In this document: positions 49,295 to 57,889 of the stretch, piece after piece
How positions within the stretch are numbered: position 1 is the first letter of the stretch
How the letters are laid out: the number at the start of each line of letters is the position of its first letter
Source of the DNA: UBA10103 sp964362305
GTDB lineage: Bacteria; Patescibacteriota; Minisyncoccia; Phycocordibacterales; UBA2100
NCBI GenBank assembly: GCA_964362305.1
Contig: CAYIDY010000001.1
Coordinates: 7,287 to 71,286 of the forward strand
Length of the DNA: 64,000 nucleotides
Reading direction: 5' to 3'
Notes under the pieces: model-generated
What the model saw: only the letters and a program-made list of their open reading frames with translations
What the model was told of the DNA's origin: nothing
Database searches by the model: none
Program-made: the position numbers and the translations under genes

Positions 49295-50125
49295 ATGGAA
49301 TCGCTCGTCGCTCCGCTTGTTGCAGCACTTGCAATTATGCTTGTGTCACTCTCCGGCGTTATATTCGCCTCGAAAGCGTTGAGCCAGTGGATGCGCTCGA
49401 ATCTGACGTACCTCGCTACTTTTTCTGCGGGCGTTTTTGTCATTGTTATCTATCATCTTCTTGAGGAAACTTTGCACGAAAGCGGCTCCTTTGCATTAGC
49501 TGCAGGTGCGGTTCTTTTTGGCGCAGCGCTGATGGAAGCATTGCACCACCTCCTCCCCGCCGAACACCATCACCATAACGTAGAGCATACGCACGCGCAT
49601 ACCCCCGTAGACGGTCGCCGCGTTCTCTTGAGTGATGCGCTTCATAATGTGGGCGATGGTGTACTTCTTGTTGCTGCATTTGCAACAGGCTGGGCGATTG
49701 GTCTTACGGCGGCAGTCGGCATTCTCATACACGAACTCGTGCAGGAAATTTCTGAATTCTTCGTACTCAAAGAGGCGGGCTACTCGAACGGCGAAGCTCT
49801 TGGGAGAAACCTACTTTCTTCATCGACAATTCTTATAGGCGTCGGAATAGCTACATACCTCTCGTCCGCCAACGAAATCGCAGTCCTTTTTGGCGGCTTG
49901 GCTGCGGGTGGATTCATTGCGGTCTTACTTCGTGACCTTATGCCTCACGCAATCGAATCCATTAAAACGCATGGCGGAGCAGCGAAACATGCGACAGCAC
50001 TTGTACTTGGCGTGACGCTCATGCTTGGCGTGCAAACGTACTTTGGACACGAGGAGGGTGCCGACGAAGCTCGAGGTGGAGAAATTACTTCTTTTCCTCT
50101 TCAAATCCCAAACATACGGAGTTAA
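49295..50125 (+). CDS. ZIP-family metal transporter
   Basis: About 276 residues from ATG 49295, eight membrane helices. The metal-path motifs are SDALHNVGDG (helix 4) and GILIHELVQEISEF (helix 5). A His-rich loop (AEHHHHNVEHTHAHT) lies between helices 3 and 4, as in many ZIP proteins. It would import Zn2+, Fe2+ or Mn2+. TATAGT ends exactly 6 nt before ATG. The 3' end overlaps msrB by 41 nt tail to tail. Confidence 0.92.
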   Translation: MESLVAPLVAALAIMLVSLSGVIFASKALSQWMRSNLTYLATFSAGVFVIVIYHLLEETLHESGSFALAAGAVLFGAALMEALHHLLPAEHHHHNVEHTHAHTPVDGRRVLLSDALHNVGDGVLLVAAFATGWAIGLTAAVGILIHELVQEISEFFVLKEAGYSNGEALGRNLLSSSTILIGVGIATYLSSANEIAVLFGGLAAGGFIAVLLRDLMPHAIESIKTHGGAAKHATALVLGVTLMLGVQTYFGHEEGADEARGGEITSFPLQIPNIRS

Positions 50126-50474
50126 TACAGTAGCGTTTACCACTTTCGGTAGGTCCATCGTCAAACACGTGGCCGAGGTGAGATTTACAGTGCGAGCACA
50201 CTGCCTCTGTACGCTCCATCCCATGACTTGCATCACGGATGTAATCTATGGCGCCGGGTATAGCTTGGTCAAAGGAAGGCCAACCGGTGCCGGAATCAAA
50301 TTTTGCACCGGAGCCGAAAAGTCGCTGTCCGCACGCTGCACAGTTGAACATTCCGTCTCGTTTTTCATTCAGCAACTCCCCCGTAAATGGTGCCTCGGTT
50401 CCCTTCTCGCGTAACACATGAAATTGCTCGGGTGTGAGCTTTTTCTTCAGGTCGTCGTTGGTGATTGCATTCAT
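50085..50474 (-). CDS. msrB: Peptide methionine-R-sulfoxide reductase MsrB
   Basis: 129 residues. Zinc pairs CAAC and CSHC, the substrate motif GTGWPSFDQAI, VCSHCKSHLGHVFDDGP and the catalytic Cys in RYCINSVCL are all present. It reduces the R-epimer of methionine sulfoxide in proteins and complements MsrA. A TACACT box ends 6 nt before ATG. The last 41 nt are antisense to the ZIP gene. Confidence 0.96.
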   Translation of the reverse strand: MNAITNDDLKKKLTPEQFHVLREKGTEAPFTGELLNEKRDGMFNCAACGQRLFGSGAKFDSGTGWPSFDQAIPGAIDYIRDASHGMERTEAVCSHCKSHLGHVFDDGPTESGKRYCINSVCLGFEEEKK

Positions 50475-50496
50475 GCCTCAAGTGTATCAAGAAATT

Positions 50497-50525
50497 TTGA
50501 GAGTGCGCTCCTTCATGCTTAAATG
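50497..50525 (+). promoter_or_regulatory. Promoter of pyrC
   Basis: TTGAGA (50497-50502), 17 nt, TAAATG (50520-50525), then 8 nt to ATG 50534: a short-leader promoter that fits the pattern of the other lead genes. Confidence 0.55.
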
Positions 50526-50533
50526 GAGCCATT

Positions 50534-51925
50534 ATGGTCTTGGTTGAAGGAGTTATTGCTTCCCATGACAAAAAGCCGTTTCGAGGGGTTATAGAAATTG
50601 ATTCCTCCGGCCTCATCAAATCGCTTTCTAAGCCGAGTAAATCAAAAAAAGCCGACCACGTGTTTGGACCAGAGTGTCTAATATTTCCTGGCTTCGGTGA
50701 CGTGCATATCCACGCGCGTGAAGATGAAACTGGTAAGCAGGTCTATAAAGAGGAATACAAAACTGCAGCGGATGCAGCACTGCATGGCGGGGTTGTACAC
50801 GTATGTGCGATGCCGAACACTCCGAATCCAGTTGTTAGCAAGGAGCGTTTCGACTGGCATCGAAAGCGCATCGCCGAGCTTGCTCACGACGTTTCAATAC
50901 TCAATTATGTTGGCATTGATTCGAGCACGACACCTCTTGGAAAACCGGGCGAGCATTTTTACAAGCTCTACTTCGGAAAGTCAGTGGGCGACCTCACCGT
51001 GACCTACGGAAGCGAACTCGATGTGATTCTTTCACGCTACAAAGGTCACAACATATCGTTCCACGTTGAATATGAACCAATTATCCTAGCGAGCGCAGGC
51101 GGAAAAACGCATAGCGATCGTAGACCGGTCGAGGCAGTGAATGAAGGGCTCCGCATTCTTCTTCCGCTGATCGAGAAGTACAAAATACGCGCTAAATTAT
51201 GCCACTGGTCTACTGGCGGCGAGAGTTTTGAAATGATACGTGAATACCGAAAGCGGGGGTGCGACATTGTTCTTGAAGTGTCTCCACTTCATCTTCTCTT
51301 CGATACAGCAATGACTGACATAAATCCCGAACTCTGGACGAAAATTCAGATGAATCCAGCAATCCAAGCACCCGAACACCGCGCCGCTCTCATCAAAGGC
51401 TTAAGAGAAGGGTTCATACAGTTTCTTGCCACCGACCATGCCCCTCACACGGAAGAAGAGAAGTTTTCCGCCTTTGCGAAGTTTAAGAGCGATTTTACGG
51501 GAAAGACTAACAAAGAGATTGCTCAGATTGTTCGAGAAAGCGACAAAGACACCTATTTAAATACATGCACAGAAAACAATCACAGCGGGGCGCCATGGCT
51601 CGACACCTATGCACTCGTTTGCACGTGGCTCATCAGCGAATACGGATTTACTACACAAGACATTGCTCGTGTCGCAGCGTATTACCCAGGAACGTTTGTA
51701 AACACGCATCTCAAACGCCAGTTTCCGAGACAAAACTTCGGCAAAGGCTTTGGCGAAATCAAGAAAGGCTTTGTTGGTTCACTGACGGTCTTGAATCTAA
51801 AACAAAAAACAATTGTTATTCGTGAAGAACTGAAATCAAAATGCGGCTGGTCTGCGCTCGAAGAGCGCACTATGCCCGGCGCCGTGGAAGCCGTCTTTGT
51901 AAGAGGAAAACTACTCACCCACTAA
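50534..51925 (+). CDS. pyrC: Dihydroorotase
   Basis: 463-residue amidohydrolase closing carbamoyl-aspartate to dihydroorotate. Metal and substrate motifs: GFGDVHIHARED near the start (HxH plus Arg), the AMPNTPNPVV segment that holds the substrate-binding Asn, and ATDHAPHTEEEK with the catalytic Asp. It is longer than most and carries extra segments around 120-170. No carboxylatable Lys motif is obvious, though KEEYKTA follows the metal site. Its stop shares CTAA with the pyrB stop on the opposite strand, so the two pathway genes are convergent. Confidence 0.88.
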   Translation: MVLVEGVIASHDKKPFRGVIEIDSSGLIKSLSKPSKSKKADHVFGPECLIFPGFGDVHIHAREDETGKQVYKEEYKTAADAALHGGVVHVCAMPNTPNPVVSKERFDWHRKRIAELAHDVSILNYVGIDSSTTPLGKPGEHFYKLYFGKSVGDLTVTYGSELDVILSRYKGHNISFHVEYEPIILASAGGKTHSDRRPVEAVNEGLRILLPLIEKYKIRAKLCHWSTGGESFEMIREYRKRGCDIVLEVSPLHLLFDTAMTDINPELWTKIQMNPAIQAPEHRAALIKGLREGFIQFLATDHAPHTEEEKFSAFAKFKSDFTGKTNKEIAQIVRESDKDTYLNTCTENNHSGAPWLDTYALVCTWLISEYGFTTQDIARVAAYYPGTFVNTHLKRQFPRQNFGKGFGEIKKGFVGSLTVLNLKQKTIVIREELKSKCGWSALEERTMPGAVEAVFVRGKLLTH

Positions 51926-52824
51926 TTCGCAAAGAGAGACTTCAACAGTGCCATGCGGATGAGAACTCCGTAACCTGCTTGCTTGAAATACACGGCATGC
52001 GGTGAATCATCAACCTCAGGCTCAATTTCTCCTGCACGTGGAAGCGGGTGAATCAAAATTGAACCCTCTTTCATCGAATCGGTCATAGAGCGAGTGATTG
52101 TGTACTGTCCACTGAGTTGCTTAAACTCGTCTTCACTCATCCATTCCTTTTGCATGCGCGTTTGATAGACCACATCCGCCTTCTTCATTGCGCCGACAAG
52201 GTCAGTAGTTTCTTCAAATCTTACGTTATTCTCGTTTAAGTGCGATTTAATATCGTCTTTTATAGCGAGCTCTGGCGCTGACACAAATGTCATGTGTATG
52301 TTGTTATACTTTGACAAGAGGTACGCGAGCGAGCGAGCCGAACGATAGTATTTGAGGTTCCCAACAAATGCTATCTCGAAATCATCGGTTCGACCTATCT
52401 CACGTTGAATCGTGTACAAGTCCAGAAACGCCTGCGTCGGGTGCTGTCCTGTCCCATCCCCTGCATTTATCACCGGCACATCAGATACTTTTGCTGCACG
52501 CACCGCCGCACCGGCCTCTGGGTGGCGCAGTACAATCAAATCGGCATAGTTGTCGACTATCCTAATCGTGTCTTCAATCGTCTCACCTTTTGTTGCCGAA
52601 GATGACTCGCTGGCGTTTTCCATCGAGATTACATTTCCACCGAGACGCATCATTGCTGACTCAAAAGAAAGGCGCGTGCGCGTAGATGGTTCAAAAAAAA
52701 GCGAGGCCAAAATCTTTCCTCGCAACGATTCATCGCGCTTCCCTTCAAGAGAAGTCGCTAATTCAAACAGCTTTTGGAGTCGCTCTCGGTCAAACTGCTG
52801 CGTTTCGTAAAGATGCTGGAGCAT
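51922..52824 (-). CDS. pyrB: Aspartate carbamoyltransferase catalytic chain
   Basis: 300 residues. Carbamoyl-phosphate motif FFEPSTRTRLSFESA, the 80s-loop SSATKGETIEDT, RHPEAGAA, HPTQAFLDLYTI and the aspartate-site motif HPLPRAGEI (usually HPLPR). It condenses carbamoyl phosphate from CarAB with aspartate. No pyrI regulatory-chain gene was seen. TATACT ends 4 nt before ATG. pyrD, pyrE and pyrF are not in the window. Confidence 0.96.
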   Translation of the reverse strand: MLQHLYETQQFDRERLQKLFELATSLEGKRDESLRGKILASLFFEPSTRTRLSFESAMMRLGGNVISMENASESSSATKGETIEDTIRIVDNYADLIVLRHPEAGAAVRAAKVSDVPVINAGDGTGQHPTQAFLDLYTIQREIGRTDDFEIAFVGNLKYYRSARSLAYLLSKYNNIHMTFVSAPELAIKDDIKSHLNENNVRFEETTDLVGAMKKADVVYQTRMQKEWMSEDEFKQLSGQYTITRSMTDSMKEGSILIHPLPRAGEIEPEVDDSPHAVYFKQAGYGVLIRMALLKSLFAN

Positions 52825-52870
52825 TAAAAGTATAGTGTATATGAGACCATAATATACGCAATGGGCACTA

Positions 52871-52984
52871 TTGACGTTATTCTGTAGTTCGATAAATTGC
52901 TTGCGGTCTAGGCTCTTCTTCCCACCGCAGCGCGTAATGCCGAGATGGTAGCGCAGGGGAGAAGAGTCTAGGCTTTTTCTTTTC
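52871..52984 (+). ncRNA. Candidate small RNA: promoter, 18-bp stem, T-run
   Basis: TTGACG (52871-52876), 16 nt, TAAATT (52893-52898) predicts a start near 52905. The transcript immediately forms an 18-bp stem with three wobbles (52906-52923 with 52956-52973), closing a loop with an inner GCGC/GCGC pair, and ends in TTTTTCTTTTC. The whole unit is a self-contained, terminated RNA of about 80 nt between the pyrB promoter and the end of the phosphatase gene. It could instead be only an overlarge terminator, but no plus-strand gene precedes it. Confidence 0.5.
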
Positions 52985-52995
52985 TAGCTATCGTC

Positions 52996-53637
52996 TTAGC
53001 CCAAATGAGCGTGGTCGTTCCAGGTCTCAAGTCTCCATGGAGCATGAGTGTCCGATGGTACGTGAGTGACCATGGTCAATCCGGTGTTCATGGTTCTCAT
53101 GCGACGATCGAGAGATTCAAGCAGTCGCGGACTAAAGTTATCACCAAGAATCATGTCTGCAATGAATATTCTCAAAAAGAACCCGTGTGTTACTACGAGA
53201 ATGTTCGATTCTGAGCGCGACTCTAAAAATTCCCTCGCGGCTCGCGAGCGTAATCGAATCTCAGAAAACGTCTCACCATCCTCGATACGAGTATCCGTAT
53301 AAAAGGAACGCTCCCATGAACGTTGGATTTTCTGCACTTGGGGATCGTCCCACAATTGACCTACTAATCTTGTCGGCCCTTGTCGTTCTACAAAAAGGTC
53401 TGAGTACTCGACCGGCTCTTTAACACGCTTTCCGATAATTTCCGTGGTTTGAACAGTCCGTTTAAATGGACTCGAAATAATGACCTGCGTTGGAACATGG
53501 GAGACTCGTTCTGCAATCATTTCTGCCTGTTTAATCCCGTGCTCGGTCAAGGGCGCCTCACTTCCGTAGCAAATCGAGCCTGGCGGAGGGGCGTTATTCA
53601 CTGCTTGCCCGTGGCGCACGAAGTAGACAGTCTTCAT
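52996..53637 (-). CDS. Histidine phosphatase (phosphoglycerate-mutase-like)
   Basis: 213 residues with the phospho-His motif VYFVRHGQAVNN at the N-terminus, LTEHGIKQAEMIAERV, SSPFKRTVQTTEII and the second catalytic His in LVVTHGFFLRI. The family includes cofactor-dependent phosphoglycerate mutases and many small phosphatases; the absent lid region argues for a phosphatase. It starts 9 nt after the peptidase gene stop. Confidence 0.88.
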   Translation of the reverse strand: MKTVYFVRHGQAVNNAPPPGSICYGSEAPLTEHGIKQAEMIAERVSHVPTQVIISSPFKRTVQTTEIIGKRVKEPVEYSDLFVERQGPTRLVGQLWDDPQVQKIQRSWERSFYTDTRIEDGETFSEIRLRSRAAREFLESRSESNILVVTHGFFLRIFIADMILGDNFSPRLLESLDRRMRTMNTGLTMVTHVPSDTHAPWRLETWNDHAHLG

Positions 53638-53646
53638 GCGACCAGT

Positions 53647-54885
53647 TTACAGTACAAACTGACCGTTGTCGTAAATGACTTTTTGAGTTCCGTTTTTGAG
53701 ATGCGCGGTAACAGTGCGGCGAGTGGTCGAAATGATGTCGGTGTGAACTGATGAGTCATTAAACCCGAGTTTTTTCGCCTGTGAATCAGATAATTTCGAT
53801 ACATCGCCTGCGAATGTATCGCGGTATGACATGCCAACCGCGAGGTGTGTATTGCCTTGTGGGCCACCAACGTTTTCATCGTACAATGTTTCTGCCATGA
53901 ATTTCGTGATGCGTGAGTGACGACTGTCAGTGAGTGAATATTCGCCTATCTTGTCTGCGCCTTCGGTGGCAATCATCTGTTTTAGGAATTTCTCGCCTGT
54001 CTTTGCCGTCGCTTTTACCACGCGGCCATTCTTGAACCACAATTGAATGCCCGTCATCATAGTGCCGTAGCGATAGAGTGGCTGATTAAAGCGAATCCAA
54101 CCGTTTGTTCCACGCCAGTCTGGTGAAGTAAAAATCTCGAAGGATGGCATGTTGTAGCCGCGTCCTGCGAGCCATTGGCGCTTTTCTCCAAGAGTAATCC
54201 AAAGGTCGGCATCAAGGCCTTTCACATGAAGCTTATCAATCAGTGGCGAAAGCTTATTGAGAGCCTGCTTGTAGTATTCAATTTCTTTGTACACCTTTTT
54301 CCATGTCGCAATCGGGTCTTTCTTGTCGAGGAAGCACGCTTTGATTATCTGGTTCCAATATTCTTTCTCGCTCAAACCTGCCTCTTTCGCCATTCCCGGC
54401 GTGCCGTACATGCAAATAGACCATGTCAGCTTGTTCTTCCATTCTTTTTCATGGCGCCAGTCCATAAACGGCTTCATTACCTTGCCTCGCGACATGATTT
54501 TCTTCGCATCAACGCCATCCATCGCGTGCGGGTCTTTTTCCGCGAGAATAAAAAGCGAGTGGTCCATCTCGTCGACAACACCCTTCAGGTATTTGCCTGG
54601 AAAAAATTTGAGCTGCTCGTCAGATGCGTTTTCGTAGAAATAACGCGTGTAGTTCATGTTGCGGCGTCGGTCGCCTTTCTCTTCATCCGGCCCGTAATGG
54701 GAAATCACATGCCCGCCGGCATCAATAATTGCGTTGTGTATTGCTAAAAAGAGAGGCCGGCACGATTCGCTTCCTGAAAGACGTACCACGTCCCCCTTTT
54801 TAATCCCCTGCCCTTTTCCAAGCGCGAAGTTGACCATCACGTCTGCATATTTTCTTAATATTTTTTCGTTTGGTGTGTATGCCAT
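53647..54885 (-). CDS. M29 family aminopeptidase
   Basis: 412 residues matching the AmpS/PepS/AmpT (M29) family. The N-terminal half has the KADVMVNFALGKGQGIKKGD-type opening; the C-terminal metal residues lie in the ATEGADKIGEYSLTD, FMAETLYDENVGGPQGNTHL and the HTDIIST regions. It is a cytosolic two-metal exopeptidase, useful for recycling peptides in an organism with few amino acid pathways. It is divergent from the antiporter gene and cotranscribed with the phosphatase gene. Confidence 0.9.
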   Translation of the reverse strand: MAYTPNEKILRKYADVMVNFALGKGQGIKKGDVVRLSGSESCRPLFLAIHNAIIDAGGHVISHYGPDEEKGDRRRNMNYTRYFYENASDEQLKFFPGKYLKGVVDEMDHSLFILAEKDPHAMDGVDAKKIMSRGKVMKPFMDWRHEKEWKNKLTWSICMYGTPGMAKEAGLSEKEYWNQIIKACFLDKKDPIATWKKVYKEIEYYKQALNKLSPLIDKLHVKGLDADLWITLGEKRQWLAGRGYNMPSFEIFTSPDWRGTNGWIRFNQPLYRYGTMMTGIQLWFKNGRVVKATAKTGEKFLKQMIATEGADKIGEYSLTDSRHSRITKFMAETLYDENVGGPQGNTHLAVGMSYRDTFAGDVSKLSDSQAKKLGFNDSSVHTDIISTTRRTVTAHLKNGTQKVIYDNGQFVL

Positions 54886-54935
54886 AGACGCTCAGAGTAC
54901 TCGCTTCGCGCGTGATTGTCGAGATGTGTTAAACT

Positions 54936-56129
54936 ATGCATGAAATGTCGAACGACCTCACGCACGTTGCCATAGTTCTCTTCGTTGCATTTGCGGGAGG
55001 GCTCCTCCTCCAGTATTTCCGCCAACCACGCCTCATCGGCTACATTCTTGCTGGGGCATTTCTTGGCCCCAGCGTACTTGGACTTCAGGCGAATGACCCG
55101 ACCATTCATTGGCTTTCCGAGCTTGGCATTATCCTCCTGATGTTCATGTTGGGGCTTGAGCTCGATATTAGCCGATTTAGAAAAGCTTTAAAACCGGCAC
55201 TCTTGGTCGCCGGTTTGCAGATTATTGCTGCGCTCGGGACCATGTTTGCACTTGGTTTTTGGCTTGAGTGGCCATGGGAGCGAGCGATTATCCTAGGATT
55301 CGCGGCAGCTCTCTCATCAACTGCCGTCGCAATGACGACACTTCGCGACCTCGGCGAGCTGAATTCTTCGGCAGGACGCCTTTCGACGGCCATTCTCATC
55401 GCGCAAGATTTAGCGGTCATTCCCATGCTTCTTAGCATCGGCGTTTTGCAGGACGGCGCACTTTCCGTAAACGACATCACGCAGACAGCGCTCGCGCTCA
55501 CCGTTATTGCACTCAGTCTGTTTGGCATCTTTGAATTGCACACGCATCCTCAGTGGCTCAGTCGCATTGAAGGTATTTTGACCGTAGGAAAACGGCAGCC
55601 AGTCATAGCAGGACTTGCCCTCTGCTTTGGTGCTGCAGCGCTTTCAGGGTCGTTAGGGCTTTCGACGGCGTATGGCGCCTTCGCCCTCGGCCTCTTAATC
55701 GGCAATATCGGCGAAATCGGTGCATCGTACCGCCACGCTATTACCTCTTTGCACGACCTACTTCTAATGGTGTTCTTTCTTTCGGTCGGACTCCTTCTTG
55801 ATTTAGCGTTTGTTTTGGAAAATGCACTCCTTATCGCATTAATTCTGGTCGCCGTTGTTCTTCTCAAGACGGCGGGAAATTATTTTATTCTCAGACTCTT
55901 AGATATTCCACAGCGCTCGGCCATGATTATCGGAGCGACACTCGGGCAAATTGGTGAATTTTCATTTGTGATTATTGCTCTTGGCCTTTCAAGTGGATTC
56001 ATATCAGGCGAGAGTTACCAAATCACACTGGCCGTCATCGCACTCTCCCTTGCGCTTTCTCCTGCATGGCTCTCCTTGGTGCGTGCTCGATTGCACATTC
56101 CCGAGCACTATCCGAAAGTAAATGTGTAG
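54936..56129 (+). CDS. Kef-type cation:proton antiporter (CPA2)
   Basis: 397 residues, about 12 membrane helices, with HVAIVLFVAFAGGLLLQYFR, PRLIGYILAGAFLGPSVLGL, LMFMLGLELDISRFRK (the Glu-rich helix), ALSSTAVAMTTLRDLGEL (CPA2 core) and AQDLAVIPML. There is no RCK/TrkA-N domain, so it is not a full KefB/C and would exchange Na+ or K+ for H+ without nucleotide gating. ATG 54936 and 54945 are both possible. It overlaps the DipZ-like gene by 22 nt tail to tail. Confidence 0.92.
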   Translation: MHEMSNDLTHVAIVLFVAFAGGLLLQYFRQPRLIGYILAGAFLGPSVLGLQANDPTIHWLSELGIILLMFMLGLELDISRFRKALKPALLVAGLQIIAALGTMFALGFWLEWPWERAIILGFAAALSSTAVAMTTLRDLGELNSSAGRLSTAILIAQDLAVIPMLLSIGVLQDGALSVNDITQTALALTVIALSLFGIFELHTHPQWLSRIEGILTVGKRQPVIAGLALCFGAAALSGSLGLSTAYGAFALGLLIGNIGEIGASYRHAITSLHDLLLMVFFLSVGLLLDLAFVLENALLIALILVAVVLLKTAGNYFILRLLDIPQRSAMIIGATLGQIGEFSFVIIALGLSSGFISGESYQITLAVIALSLALSPAWLSLVRARLHIPEHYPKVNV

Positions 56130-57883
56130 GCTTTAAGTCCGGGTCCTTCCACTTGGATTTCAAGTGTGTGCTCACCGGGAACATCGTCATGAATAAGTTT
56201 GTAGAGTCGATTTTCTTTCACGGTACCTGACGAGGAAACTGCGTCGATATCTTCACCGGCGAATTGACCGACAGGCTTGCCGTCGCGAAGAATTCGGATT
56301 TTGACTCCCGCAAGCGAGCTCGCCACCATATACACATCTTTTGCGCTGTACCGAAATACGATTGAGGCGGCTTCCTTATTCTCGGAATACTCATCCGTGA
56401 TGTTCCAGCGGCCCTCGAAATACAGTTTATTTTGCTGTGGGTTTTGTGGAGCAGAAAAATTTTGCTCGCCCTCCTGATACGGCGCCCCATTTGCCAAAAG
56501 CTCGTTTCGATGTGCGCCGAAATACACCTCGGGGCTTCGCACGCCAACTCTCTGGTACGCGGGAATATTTGACGCGACGATACTGGTGTCGACGGCCCCG
56601 TTCCCAACTATCATCGAGCGCTCCATTAGTGCACGCTGTATCGCTGCTTCGGTTTCCTCGTAACTTGCCTCGCCAATGTGGTCATAGACGATGAAGCCAT
56701 CGACGTCAACGAGATATTTGCGAGGCCAATAATTGTTGCCAAGCTCTTTCCAGGTTGCGTATTCATTGTCTAAGATGCTGGGATACTTAATCTTAAATTG
56801 CTGCACCGCCCATTCCACATTCTCGATATCTTTCTCGAAAGCAAACTCAGGTGTGTGAATGCCGATAATCTGCAGTCCGTCTTTCGCATACTTGTCATGC
56901 CACGCATTCAAATACGGAATCGTTCGCTGGCAGTTAATACAGCTGTACGTCCATATGTCGAGAAGAACTACACTCTTACCCCGAAATTCTCCGACCGTGA
57001 TAGGTTTCCCTTCGGTATTAACGTATCCTGCAGGCTTCATAATTTCCGGTGCTCGCTTATAGAGCTGCTCCTTGCGTGCAATCCGCATATTCTCGTCAAG
57101 CGTTAGGAGATTCTCTGTAACTTGTGGCAGCGCTGATTCTGGCGAGTCTTCCGTCACCCGCAGCAGCCATTGCTCAATTTTGGTGACATCGAAAAATCCG
57201 GCATCGAGGATTTGTATCTGCAGTTGTTTATCTTGACCCGAAATAATAAAGAACGCGACAGCGATAAAGAGAAAGCCTAATGCGCGCTTGAAAAGCCCAC
57301 GCGGGTCCGCTGCGAATCCAAGACCGTCAGCAAGACGTTGCCCAATGTAGCCCACGAGGAGAAGCATGAGGCATAGGCCGAGTGTGTAGGCAGACAAATA
57401 GACGAGTCCGAGTCCGAAATTCTCTGGAAGCACTGTGGCTAGAACGACAAAATATGTTGGACTGCATGTCGAGAATACTGGCCCGAGTGCTGCACCCATG
57501 AGCACATCTCCCGCAAAACTCTTCTTTTGATTTCCCTCGCCGAGGAGCTTGTTTGAGCTAATGCTGAGCTTTCCGACAAGCGGCAAATGTTCCCATAGTC
57601 CTGGAAATAGAAGTGTCAGCCCAAAAAATCCAACTATGCTTCCGGATAGCCACGTCCACACATACGGCGGAATACCGATGAGTGCAGTCGACGCTTTTAG
57701 GAGCAGTGTAAAGAGTACGACCGATGCACCAAGAGAGGCGACGATGGTGTACATCCGACGCCTGCTCCCAGAATCTCCTGCTGCTTCGAGCGATCCGCCT
57801 ACAATGACCGGAAGCAGCGGCAAAATGCACGGCGCAAGCGCCGTTAACACTCCTGCTAAAAATGAAATAATGAGCAGAATCAT
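56108..57883 (-). CDS. DipZ-like fusion of CcdA, thioredoxin-like and C-terminal beta domain
   Basis: 591 residues in three parts. Residues 1-225 form a CcdA/DsbD-like electron carrier with six or seven membrane helices and Cys in LTALAPCILPLLP and VFSTCSPTY. Residues about 275-425 form a TlpA/AhpC-type thioredoxin fold with WTYSCINCQRTIPYLNAWHD (CINC active site) and NYWPRKYLVD. Residues about 430-591 form a beta-rich carbohydrate-binding-like domain (YFEGRWNITDEYSENKEAAS). Mycobacterial DipZ has this layout. It brings reducing power across the membrane to proteins outside. It is 6 nt downstream of a thioredoxin gene. Confidence 0.92.
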   Translation of the reverse strand: MILLIISFLAGVLTALAPCILPLLPVIVGGSLEAAGDSGSRRRMYTIVASLGASVVLFTLLLKASTALIGIPPYVWTWLSGSIVGFFGLTLLFPGLWEHLPLVGKLSISSNKLLGEGNQKKSFAGDVLMGAALGPVFSTCSPTYFVVLATVLPENFGLGLVYLSAYTLGLCLMLLLVGYIGQRLADGLGFAADPRGLFKRALGFLFIAVAFFIISGQDKQLQIQILDAGFFDVTKIEQWLLRVTEDSPESALPQVTENLLTLDENMRIARKEQLYKRAPEIMKPAGYVNTEGKPITVGEFRGKSVVLLDIWTYSCINCQRTIPYLNAWHDKYAKDGLQIIGIHTPEFAFEKDIENVEWAVQQFKIKYPSILDNEYATWKELGNNYWPRKYLVDVDGFIVYDHIGEASYEETEAAIQRALMERSMIVGNGAVDTSIVASNIPAYQRVGVRSPEVYFGAHRNELLANGAPYQEGEQNFSAPQNPQQNKLYFEGRWNITDEYSENKEAASIVFRYSAKDVYMVASSLAGVKIRILRDGKPVGQFAGEDIDAVSSSGTVKENRLYKLIHDDVPGEHTLEIQVEGPGLKAYTFTFG

Positions 57884-57889
57884 GCACCT

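Noticed and set aside
52905..52975. 5S rRNA-like string CCGAGATGGTAG inside the hairpin at 52.9 kb
   Set aside because: The unit is only about 70 nt, lacks the 5S loop A/loop E architecture and has a continuous 16-18-bp stem. The resemblance is limited to one short string.
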